64,000 bases of DNA from Scatophagus argus (Eukaryota; Chordata; Actinopteri; Scatophagidae): contig NC_058508.1 in NCBI RefSeq assembly GCF_020382885.2, positions 7,308,055 to 7,372,054 of the forward strand, written 5' to 3'. Shown here piece after piece: positions 1-12,600 of this stretch. Each line of letters starts with the position of its first letter. Positions within the stretch are counted from its first letter, which is position 1. The translations under genes and the position numbers were made by a program. The notes beneath the pieces are model-generated. The model saw only the letters and a list, made by a program, of their open reading frames with translations. It searched no databases and was not told where the DNA came from.

Positions 1-94
1 TCATGATACTTTGCAACATGCTTTTTTACACTGTTGTCAGTATTTCCCAATTTTAAAACCATATCTTTCAAACCGTATAACTATCTCTTTCCAG

Positions 95-3000
95 GAGGAA
101 ACTCTATGGGAGTGAATGGTGGAGTGAGTGTGCAACCCCCTAACCAGCAGTCCTCCCTATTGCCAAACACCATGTTGCACAGCAACATGAATGCACAGAG
201 GTAGGACCACTTTTCACTGGTTACAGCTATTTACTTTTTCACGTTGTCAGGGTGCTGTCATATAACGGACTTAAAACCAAGTCAAAATTAGTTCCACTTA
301 ATCAGAATCATAAATACTTTATTGATCCCTTGAAAAAAATTGTGTAAGTCTTACTCCCCCTTTCTTTCTTGTCTGTGTCGCTTCCCCCAGCTTGATGAAT
401 GATGGTGTGGGGAACATGGGCTCTATGCCCACGGCAACTCCTCCTTCTGCTGCAGGCATGAGGAAGTCTTGGCATGAAGACATCACACAGGACCTCCGCA
501 ACCACCTTGTCCACAAGCTGTGAGTCTGCTGTCCTGCACATACCCTTCAAAATATCTCTCCGGGCAGGAGCTAATGAAATGAAACTAATTTGAATTTTAT
601 GTCTTGGATTTGAGTGACTCTGTTCTCGTTTTAATTATAGCTATGTATCCTTTTTGTGCATGTGTGAGAGCAGCGTGCAGGCCATCTTCCCCACTCCCGA
701 TCCAGCTGCACTGAAGGATCGACGGATGGAGAATCTGGTGGCTTATGCTCGAAAAGTAGAGGGGGACATGTACGAGTCAGCCAACAGCAGGGTAAGAAAC
801 CAACACAGGCAAGCTTTACGATGCTGTGGTATCATCATCCCCTTTGCTGTTAAGGGACAGGGATGTGCAGCATTTTCTTTTGTGCATTGTTGAAATGTAT
901 TCAGTAATATCCTCCTCCCCTTGTGTCTCATCCCTTCTAGGCGGAGTATTACCACCTGCTGGCAGAGAAAATTTATAAGATCCAAAAGGAGCTGGAGGAA
1001 AAGAGGAGGACACGACTCCAGAAGCAGGGCATGATGCCAGGCCAACCCGGCATAGCCTCCCCAGGACTCCCACAGGGGCCTCCCAGCATGGGACAGCCAC
1101 CCATGGCCCCGGGACAACCCCCAAGTAAGTAAACATATTCTTTTTACTTCACTCACACAGCTCTGAATGTGTGTAGACACACATAACACACATGCACATG
1201 TCTGTACACATGTTGCTGGCATGCAAGTTATAGAAAAGAAGTTCGACTGCTCAGCTTTTAGATCAGGGATGTTCATGTCACCTGGCATGTATCTCTGATA
1301 GCAAACACTATTTAAAGAAGTACACACAAAATTTGTCCTGTATGTTTTTTCTCACCCTTTAACCCTTGTTCAGTCATCTGTGATTTTTAGTGATATTCAA
1401 TGATCCAGAAGACGAGATCTGTGATTCCTGTAACTCTTCTCACCCTGTCAGATGGTCCTCACGCCGATCCGTCCATGGTCCGACCGACTGGACCCAACCA
1501 GATGGTCAACAGGATGCAGAACCCAGCTGGTATGGCTCTAATAAGTGCAAATACCATTATTACAAAACTGGTTGAATAGCCAGAATTAAAGAAATTAAAG
1601 TAATGCGTCAACAGACAGGCTTTTCTTAATATACAGTTTGTCTTTCTGGCATCAAATTCAAATTGCTTCCACATATACCTCAGATATTCAAATCAAATTT
1701 TATATTGACAGCTCAAAATCACCAATTGCAGTTTGGTGTTCTTTACAGTCTATTCTACAGTTTGCTCCCCAGCTTGAAAACTTAAAAAAACTTTTTCTTC
1801 AACTTGCCTGGTTCTGTACTTCCTGCGCTCCCTTACATGTAGGGCAGAATAGACTAGTAAGTTGAACAACAGAGTATGCGATGGGTCAGACTTGCTTCCT
1901 ACTGAAGTACGCGCACAGCATGATTTTATGCACTATGGGTATTTGAAACAGACCCACAACAGACATTTCCCAATGAAATTTTTTTTACCACATTCAATCA
2001 CTGTGAATACAAAACACACCATGGATTTTTGTGCTTCTTACCTCTCATTTTGACATGCCTTCTGTCATCCCTCTCTTCTAGGAATTAACCAGTTTGGTCA
2101 GATGGGGATGCAGTCGATGGGTCAGAGGTCAACACCTCCTCTTCCTCTCAGTGCTCCAATGAACCAGGTTGGCATCATTATTACCATCTCTGTCACAGAT
2201 CGCTTCAGGGTTGTATGAACCTCATGCTTGAAAGTCGCGGATAAAAGGTTTTACCAAAATGTAGACCTGGTTGTGCTAAAGGTTAAGTCGGTGTTGTTTT
2301 CTTAACCTAAGTACTGTGTGGAATCTCAGCTGTGATCTGTGAGGAGGAAGAGGAGGGTACACAAAAGGGAAAAGAAACAGAAGCACATTTAGTGTATTCA
2401 AATTCAGAGGTGCATTAAAAAAATCACTGCTTGTTGAAATGGTTTGATTTATGAAAGACATAACATGCTCCTTGATGTCTTGTATCCAGATGGGCATGGG
2501 AGCAACAAGGATGGGTCAGCCAAATGCTGCACAATTACAAAACCAGTACCTTCCTCCAGGCCAATTTCCTGGGTCCAGTCCTGGACGTGGTTCTGGTCCT
2601 GTTGGCATGAACCAGCCAGGAGCACAGGCTGCTGTGCCACCGGTAAGGACTTAGTGACAGTATTTTCTGATGTAGAGGTGAGGTGAGTTTGATTGCAGAA
2701 GGTCCTTGCAAAGGCAGTGAAAGTACATGAGATGATGAAATTCAAACATATCTTCAGTCGGAAAAGCCGCTGAATGAATGTGAATTAGGATAAACATAAA
2801 CTCTGTGCAGCTTTGCAGGAATAGATGGATAGTGATGAATTCTGTATAATTAACTGAACTGTCTTCAAAATTTTGGCACACAGTTCTTGTCCTATGTGAG
2901 AGGTGGATCACAGTTCCTCATTAGCTCTATTAAGAAGTGTTAAGATGGATTATTTGTGCTTTTTGGCAGTCTTCCATATTTTGGTAATTGATGTTACAGG

Positions 3001-3570
3001 TTTCTAAGAGACAGATTGGAAATAAAAGTGTTGACTCAAAGGTTCCAGAGTGGTGTATCTGGTGAAACCTTTTCTCTGTAGTTAGTCAGACTCAGCTTGT
3101 TTAATTGTTTCTCACATACTCCAGTCATCTTTCGCAGAGCTTGTATAAAAAGGATCTGTTTTCTTATTTTAAAAAATGAGCAGGGACCCCTGGCTTTTCC
3201 TCTCTCTCTAACCTCTCTCCTATCCTCTGTAGCAGAACCAGATGTCAACGCCGCCTTCCCTCCCAGCCAGCAGCCCTGCAGCACAGTCTGTTTCTTCTGC
3301 CCAAGGCTCTGGAGCCCCTGGAGGCTCTGCAGGGCCTGGTAGTGTCAGTGGTGCTGGGCCCCTACCCAGCCTGCCTCCATCCTCCACCTCCACTCAGCCC
3401 AACTCCTACCCTCATTGCCCACCAATTCGAACAAACTCCCCCTCACCAGCACGCAGCTTAACGCCTCAGCCACATCAAACCCCCCCGACACTCCCTGGTT
3501 CTCAGACCCCACAGCCGCAGACTCCCGGCACACCCCAGCTGCCCCCTCTACAGCACCCCCAACAACAACA

Positions 3571-3601
<31 letters not shown>

Positions 3602-6600
3602 CAAGCTTCGCAACAGCAGCAGCAGCAGCCACCAGGGCAGGCGGTGAACTCTGAGAAGGCCAATCAGCTTCCACAGCAGACGCTTGGGGGTGTGGCTACC
3701 TCAGTCCCCCAACCTGGTCAGACTCCTTCTGTGCCTGCTCAGAATGCTCATGTGCCATTGCAGTTGCCGCAGACACCAGTAAGTAGCTCACCCTGCTCTC
3801 ACTGCTTTGTCCAGCCCAGAGTTTCTTTATTTAAACCACCTGTTTAAGCCTCATTCAGTTATTCTCTTGGCTTCCTGCTTGCCCTGGTCCAGCGAACCTT
3901 CAATTTTGAATTGTGTGGGATGTTTAATCCCCATTTTATTTTCATGCTAGTTGTTCCCTAGATTCTGCTTAAATTCAGGTGAAATTAAAAAAATAAATTG
4001 AAAAGAAAAATGCATTTTTTCAAGAAAAGAAAAGTTAATTTTGTCCAGGAAGTTGATGAAGGAAGAATGATGCAAATAACTACTTGAATATTTTGAATAC
4101 TAGTGAAGTCCTTAAGTTGGATTGCAAACCATTGCTGAGTGAATGTGAAAATGCAACAGAAATATATCGTTTTGTGTATTCTAATTTGCAATTTCTTAAC
4201 CTCACTCCACCTCTCTGTTCTTTTGCCACAGCTATCTCCGAAGCCTTCTCTGACAGCAGATGGTCAGGTGTCCTCTCCAGCCTCTGTCAGCAGCAGTGCT
4301 GACCCCAGGTCCCAGCTGGACCAGGTGGACGGTCCTGCTCCCAGCCAAGAAGATGTCAAAATGGAGGTGAAGAAGCAAGAGGAGGAGGATGAGGGTGCTG
4401 ACAGCCAAGGAGAGGGCAAGGGAAAAATAGGCAAGGGTCAACCTGATGTAAAGACAGAGGAGAAACCAGAGGTAAAATTTATACCCTGCCTTAGACTCTT
4501 TTGTCTGGGTGTGCAGAATTCCTGTTTGGAGTGGTGTCTAAATTTTGATTAATGGGAATTGCATTGAGAATTAAATCACATATACTGACACCTGAATCTT
4601 CCTCTCAGATTAAGAAAGAGAAGCTATCAGGAGATGGGTGTAAAGGTGAGCCCATGGATACATCTTCGTCCTCTGTGTCATCGTCGGTAGCAACAGGTGA
4701 AGACACGAAGCCTGAGGTGAAGAAAGAGCCCAAAGAGGAAGAGGAGGGATCAGGGTCAACAACCACCAATAGCTCCCCAGCCAGCACCCAGAGCAAAAAG
4801 AAAAGTAAGTTTGAGGTGGAGTTATTCTCTCACAGACACTGGACAGCAGCTTAGAGCAGAGCCCACAGTGGAGATAATAAAACTGCTGGATATATTTTAC
4901 TGTAGCTGACGGTGAATATGCTCACTATCCTGGAATGCAACAAAAGGAGGACAGTGTGATCAGTTAAACAAAATTGTTGAACAAGCAGAAAATAGACTGG
5001 CAGAAATGTGACGTTTTTGTTGAATAAACCTGACAGCGGAGGGAAAACCAAAAACAGCCAAGAGAACTAGGAGTAGCAGTAGGTGTGAGACCACAAGTTG
5101 AGACTCCAGAGGTACCTACTGAAGAAATCAATTGATTGGTAGTAACCTCATGAGTAAGCATAGCTCCAAATTGCTGTTTGTGACTCACTAAACGCCTTGT
5201 TGCCAACACGTGCCTTTTGTCTGTGTAAGGTCTTACACCAACTGGGTTGTGATGCACTTAAACTCAGCACAACAAAGCACCACTTGAATCACATTCAGTG
5301 CGCTGTCTGACACACCGCAGCTGGTGTACCATTAATATTTCTTATGTCTGATGTGCACTATGGCCTCATTTAATGATGCAGTCAATGGAGTTTAAACACA
5401 GCAGAGAGAAGTGGCTGCTTTGCCATGTGTACCCCTACCTCCTCCTCTCCTTTCCATTTACCTTCTATCTCTAAACCTCTCTAAAAAGAAATCTCTTTTG
5501 TTTTTGTCCTTCTCTAAATTCCAGTCTTTAAGCCGGAGGAGCTGCGTCAGGCACTGATGCCCACCCTGGAAGCTTTGTACCGGCAGGACCCTGAGTCCCT
5601 TCCTTTCCGTCAGCCGGTGGACCCCCAGTTACTGGGAATACCCGTACGTATTCGAACTAGTAACAAAAGTAACCTGGTAAGGGACTGCGCTGGCTGCCAT
5701 TTTGCTTCAACTCCTCTGAAACTGTAGTTTCTATTTTGTTTTATGTTTTTCATCTTTTACTTTCATCCATTTTTCACTTTTGTCATAGCTGTCATACTTT
5801 CTCAATTTCTTTGATACACCTGCGTTCAGTTTCTTTAATCTCTTTAGCTGATTTTTCTCCCATTGCATGTCAGAAGTTCATAAAATGAGAGATGGAAATG
5901 CGTGTGTGTGTGTGCGCTTTCTTTTCCTTTTTTGTTTGAAAAACTCACTTGTAAATCAAAGCAATAACTCTTAAGAAAATGTGACCTTACTGATGGAACT
6001 GTACTGGGGGACAAAAATTAAATTATGCAAATCATATTAAAAAAAACATAATTAAAAATTTGGCTGAGTAATTACAGATTTATAATCATTAATAATTAAT
6101 AATCATAATTTATAGCTGTTTGTCTTTCATCGCACAACAAATGCAATGAGGAGAGTGGAGACTTTTCAACACTGTGTATTCAAAGCCGAAAGGAAGAACT
6201 TAAACAACAGTTCATGAGCCAGTTGCTTTGATTTATCACTTTTATTTTGTTTGACGTTTGCCTTTTTGACATCAAATTTTTGGTTTTATTTTCATTATTG
6301 TTTTTGTGTAGTCTTCATCCTAGCGCTCCATTGCTAGCTTTCTAGTTCAGTTCCTCACCAGTAGCAGTGTGTTGGTGTTCAGGTGGGCAGTGTGTAGAGG
6401 TGGGACAAGGCTTTTACCCTAACTAGGGGCAAAAAAATCAGCCTCGGTATGTACTTAGTACTTGTAAATACTACAGTTCCTAATAAAACAGTGTCCGTTC
6501 CCTTGCTTCCTCATGCAGTATATAGTTTAATAAATGTCATTTTTAGAGCAGTGATGAGTGAGCACCAGACTATTGGTTCACTTCTCTTCAGGAACCTCCA

Positions 6601-9600
6601 TAGTCGGGAGAGGCAACTTTCCACTGCGGTACAATTTATCCAATACTTTTTTCTGATATCCATGCGGCCTACTTAAAAATGTACTTTCCTCATAAACCGA
6701 TGGGATTGATAAATTTGGCTCGGTAATCTGACTCTGTAATATGCACCACTTGTTTATGTGAGTTGCTCCATTGAGAGATCAGGGTCTGTTTCCTAACTCT
6801 TGTTGCCATGGTTACTCAGCGATGGACCCTGCTCTTTGAAACTCACACCTCCTCCTTTTTTCTTTTTTTTTTAATCTCCAGAAGCCTTTCTTTCCCTCGC
6901 CATCTTCTCTGCTCTTTTCCCAAAAGAAATAAGGTCCTTTTTTTACATTTGAGAAGAAGCGGAGAGCAGATGATAGGAAAAGAAAAACAATTTGGAGAAT
7001 ATCTGTCCCTCTCGCATTTGCCTCACCTCAGCACTGTTGGTTTTAACTCTGCCATCATGTGGCCACTCATGCTGCTGGCATGGTTAATGCCAAACACTAC
7101 GTTGCTAAAAACAGTAAATCTCTGTCTGCCTGTTGCTGTTGCTATTGCCGCTGCTCTGTTCTGCTTGGTTTTGCACCCTTGTTGCCTGAAAGCTTTATTT
7201 GCTTTCAGTCTTCAGCAGAGAACCACCACCCCCCCAGCTGTTGAACAGTGTTCAGCACTGTGTGGCAAAATAAACAAATCTGCTCATTTTTTAAGACAAA
7301 TTCATGATTCATAATGATTTTCATAAGGCTTGGTCTCAGTTGCAATAGTGCAATAAGCGAAAGGGAACCGGACAGACTTGTGGCGGTCACCTGGTCCCTG
7401 TTGACAGTACAGCTGGGGACCAAAACTGTAGGGTGCAAAGCAGAGAGCTGGAGGGCAGAAGTTGTCATGTCTCTCTGTTTGCACGTGAACCTTCTTCTCT
7501 GCAGCGCTCAACAACATTGTCCCCCTGCACCCTCTTCTCTCCCTACTCTGGTCCCACCCGGTCGACGCCTTCATCACACCTTCACCTGATGACTACAACG
7601 CTTCTGCTGCTGCTGCTGATGATGATGATCATACTCTTCTTCTCCATCTCTCTCATCTTGGTCCCTCGGACGACCAAACCTCCCACCATCTCGCTGCTCT
7701 CTCTTCTTTCCCTCCTCTGACTCTTCTCAACTCCTGAACTTTTCTTCCACCTGCCTCTCGACTCCGGACAAACCAGGACTACTTTGACATTGTGAAGAAC
7801 CCCATGGACCTGTCGACCATCAAGCGGAAGCTAGACACAGGACAGTACCAAGAGCCCTGGCAGTATGTCGAGGATATCTGGCTGATGTTCAACAACGCCT
7901 GGCTGTACAACCGCAAGACGTCCCGCGTCTACAAGTACTGCTCCAAGCTGGCTGAGGTGTTTGAGGCGGAGATCGATCCCGTCATGCAGGGTCTAGGATA
8001 CTGTTGTGGGAGGAAGGTGAGACTGGAATGTTTGTTGTTTTTTGATATTTTTGCTTGCTCTCAAACCTGGAATATTTCCCCCAGTGAAGATGTTTTTCAT
8101 GTCTTTTTTAATCAAGCTAATTCATTGTCAGGATGGATTTTAAAGAAATAGTTTTGAACTGACATCTGTGGTAATATGCATGTTCACTCTGATGGAGAGT
8201 ACGGTGAGAGGATTGGTGCCACTTTTTTGTATGTTTTGGTTAATATGAAGCTGCAGCCAGTTAGCTTTGTTTAGTATAAAGACTGGAAGAAGGTTCAAAC
8301 GTTTATCAGGGCTGTCTAAAACCCTCCTACCAACACCTCCAATTAACACATTATGTCTTAATTCTTTAGTCTATATAAAATCTATACAACAACCAAAATG
8401 TAAAAGCAACTGTTGCCTGTTTTGGGACGGTACAATAACCAGTTCCCTGGCAATGTCCCCTGACCTAGAAATAGATTAAACAAGCAAGAGATAATGTGTT
8501 CATTTGAGAGTTTAGAGGTGCTGCTTGTTGGAAGTTTTTACTGAGACAGACTAGCTGTTTGTCCTTTTTTCTGGTGTTTATGTGAAACTAGGCAACTGCT
8601 GACTGTCTCTTCATATTTAAAGGAGGATTATGAGTGGTATCAGTCTTGCGGAACTCTCCTCCGAAAGTGATTGAGGGTGTTTGCCAGCCTTTAGTTTATT
8701 TTGTGGTCACTTATACTGTATGTTTATGTGAGGGGTGTATTAAGAGGAGTCATTCATTTATTTAGTGTCCAACAAGTCTGCATAAAACTTTTTTTTTGTC
8801 TCTTTATTGTTACAGTTTGAATTTTCCCCCCAAACTCTATGCTGCTATGGAAAACAATTATGCACCATCCAACGTGACGCTGCTTATTTTAGCTACCAGA
8901 ACAGGTAAGGGCTGTGGGCACATTGGAACACAAGCACACACAGATCACAGACCAATAGCGTTCAGAAAGCGTTATCCGCATTTAGGCGTTTTGCTGTGAA
9001 ATGACAGCCAAGGAGATCAGCTTTTACATGTCGTGTTGTATTTTGCACGTTGATGCTTTCCTGTAGGAAGTTCAATCAGTACAATCACAGATGAGTTTTA
9101 ATTTGGCTTCAACTGGTTACCCTGGCACCATCTCCATCTCCATAGTTCACCGTTTTAATTTTCTTTATGTTTTCATTCATAAAGTGGGCTCCTGTCTTCT
9201 TCAACAGTTATTCTTCTTTATTTGTGGCATCATTATTTCCCACTTGGTAAAGCTACACACACAACACATGACAGCTTGCATTTTTGGAAATGGAAATGTA
9301 CTTGTGAAAAGAGAGGGAGAGGGTGGACATCCATGCTCACCAACAGAAGGAAGGTTCCCACTTTATAAATGAACTGAAAGGATGATGGGTCTCTGTTGCT
9401 TTAATTATTTTTTTTTTCCTCATCCACCTTTTCATGTTTGGAGACTCCTCACTCCCCTCCTCCACAGCTCCTAGTGGTCTCTCATGTTGCTGTAATGTTG
9501 TTGTTGTTTACCACTGGATGTCTGACGCTAATCTTTGCTTTGCCTTGGCTCTCTGTCCTCTGTTGGTTGTTGTTCACATCCTGTCCGTCCCTCCCTCCTC

Positions 9601-12600
9601 CATGTCCCCCTCTCCCTCTCTGTCCCCTCCATTGTCCTTGTCTGACCTGTAACGATTTATTTCACGCTTTTTTTAATATTCATTTTGACCTCCCCTCCCC
9701 TCCCCCATCTCCCTCCCCTTTTCCCCTTCTCTCCCTCCTTTTTTAACGCTTGTGATGTCTGCATTGGCCTGTTTTGGTGTGACCAATCATCCACTCCGAA
9801 ATTTACGCGCAAAATCAAAACACCCGCCCACACAAAAACCCTGCATCACGATTGGCTGCTTCCTCCTGGCGACGACCTACCTTGCCCTCTGCCTCCTCCT
9901 GTGTGTCCGCCCCCTGGCCTGTCCTGCCCTGCCCTGATTGGCGGCTGCTTCTTCGTGCCCTCTCTGTGATTGGCTGTGCTGATGGCGAACGTGTAGTTCA
10001 CCAAAATATGGGCTTCTTGCTGACAGGTACCACTTCTGTGAGAAGTGTTTCAACGAAATCCAGGGCGAGAGTGTTTCCCTGGGGGATGACCCCTCCCAGC
10101 CTCAGACGTAAGTACCATCACACTCCTGTCTTCCTCTCACACATGACAGACAGCAGCTCTCCCATCTAAAACTTAGACTTTCTTATGTAGTCCTTGTCCA
10201 GATGAGCACTTAAGTGATTCTGATATTAGCAGCATAGATTTATTGTACCAGCTGTTATAAACTGTCTAACCGCTAAAAGGTTCTTATTAAACAGAGACCA
10301 CTTGCATGAATTTAACCCTTCAACAGTCAGTATTTCCTTTTAATTTTGCCTTCAGTAGCTGCTTGCTTAGAGTTAGAAATATTTCTGTATCAGCTTATTG
10401 TAATCATGGATCTAACTGCAGCTTGGTAGGATTTAAGAAATAAAGATCGTGATTAGCTGTAATTATTTGGAATTGCTTGAAACTGTTGGTTTGTGGTGCA
10501 TAAAGAGAATTTTAAACACACACTCCTCTCACACGCAGTTCCATTTTTGTTATATAGTTTAATTCTTACAGTATCCAGGTTATATTAAGTCTTCACTCTG
10601 ACACGAGTTTATTTATTTAAGGGTGGGATCAATAATCAGAACAACAAAATGTAATGATGACATTAGCTAGTGGGCACATTGTGAATTTGAAGTATTTTCT
10701 GAATGAAAGATGAGGAGTTCTGCACACAGCCTGCAGTCCTCAGAGCATCTCCTTGTTGTGTCTTACAGTAGTTTTTCTGATATGTCCCACAGGTCCATCA
10801 ACAAAGACCAGTTCCAACGAAAGAAGAACGACACTCTCGACCCTGAGTTGTATGTCCCCCCCTCTTGACTCATTAAGTTTGATTTATAAATTCATTTTGC
10901 ACCAACTCTGTGATACTGTAAGATCTGTGACTTTATGTGTTGAGTTTAAATAGCATCATGATTTTAGGTTGAAAACAAGTTTTATTTGAGACACTTGAAT
11001 TAAGTGCTTTTTGGTAAAAAAAAAAAAAGCAAAAAACCGTGATTGAGTATTTTGTCATTAAATTAAAAAAAAGTTTTTCATGTTTTAACTTTTGACTTAT
11101 TTAGTTTAATTACTTATCTGGCACTTATGTAGCTCCTGCAGAGGCACAAACATATGCTCATTTTATGTGACATGTTGTCCCTAACTAGTTTTTGTGTTCT
11201 TATTCTCTCTCTGCTCAGGCTTGTGGAATGTATTGACTGTGGTCGTAAAATGCACCAGATCTGCGTGTTGCATAATGAAACCATTTGGCCCTCAGGGTGA
11301 GCCAACTATCGCACACACACATACATACACACACTCCATACACTTCTGTTGATATTCCTTTAAAATAAAATAAAAATTAGAATTTAGAAAAACTGTTAAG
11401 TCTGAACACACACGAGCACACATTTCCATGCAAGTGGTCCAAGTCCACACATTGTGAGGAGCAATTTGGACAAAGTTTTGTAACTGAAAACATGTAGGAG
11501 GCATGATCATTACCTGAGGACAAAAAGTGCCTTCCAGTGTGGCAGCAGTATATGAACATGCAAACAAAGTCCTGCAGTTCAAGTGCACAGTGAGACGTTC
11601 CTCCATGTGAGGTTTGAAATTAAAAGCAATTTTAGAGTTGTGGTAATTGTTTAAAGAAAGGAAGATTGAAAGGCTAAGTTGTCGGTCACAGGAGTTGTGA
11701 CAGAGGTGATGGTAACCTGTAAGTCTAACCATTTTCCGTTTACTTCTCCCTAACCACAGCTTTGTGTGTGACAACTGCCTCAAGAAGGCCAACAAGACAC
11801 GAAAAGAGAACAAATATGCAGCCAAAAGTAAGTGCGGTAACACTTTGTTTGTTTTACTGCCCCGCCTTCCTCTTTTACTTCACTCAGACTTTGTGTTTTC
11901 TCTAGGTTTTAATCCCTTTCTTTTGAAGCCGTAATACCAACATCACTCATACTATATAAGTGATGAGTTTGTTTCTTTTACATTGTAGTTTCTATTTTAA
12001 ATCATTTTTGCTATATCTTCATATCTTCTTGCCTGGACTCCTGAACACATTTTGTCTCTGTAATTGTCTGTGATATTTTATCCGAGCTGTCCGAGCCAGT
12101 CATTGGGAATGTATTAATGTGCACTGTGAAAGAGAGGGAAAGTCAGAGAAACTTACCTAACTATAAAACAAAGAGAGGGAACAAAAAGACAGATATTGAC
12201 AAAATGACAAATGTTCACATACCAAAGCAAAGAAAGATCAGATTAAATCACTGTCATCAAAATCAGTCCTCAGGATGCATGTGATGTATAATATATCAAA
12301 GGAATAATTTAATATTTAGAAATACCAAAAATTTACTTTCTTTTAAAGAGTTGGATACAAAGACTGGTACCACTCTCATCACTGTGGTAAATAAGTCTTT
12401 TCATCCATGAAAATTTACTTGCAGACTCCATGAAGTTCCCGAGCCTGGCCAAGACAAAGCCCAGTGTATAAACCCCTTAAAACCACAACATGCTGTTTTT
12501 ATGGACATAGTTACATGTGCAGTGAATGCAGTGCATATCTCCCTTGTCCCCCCCCCTTCTCTGACTTCCTCCTTCATCCTTCCTACTGTCTTTTTGCAGG

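Noticed and set aside
743-1327. 194-residue minus-strand frame
   Set aside because: It runs across ep300 exons and introns in antisense and has no similarity; chance frame.
6808-7314. 168-residue plus-strand frame in an ep300 intron
   Set aside because: Hydrophobic composition comes from pyrimidine-rich intron DNA; no homology, and it does not join the p300 frame.
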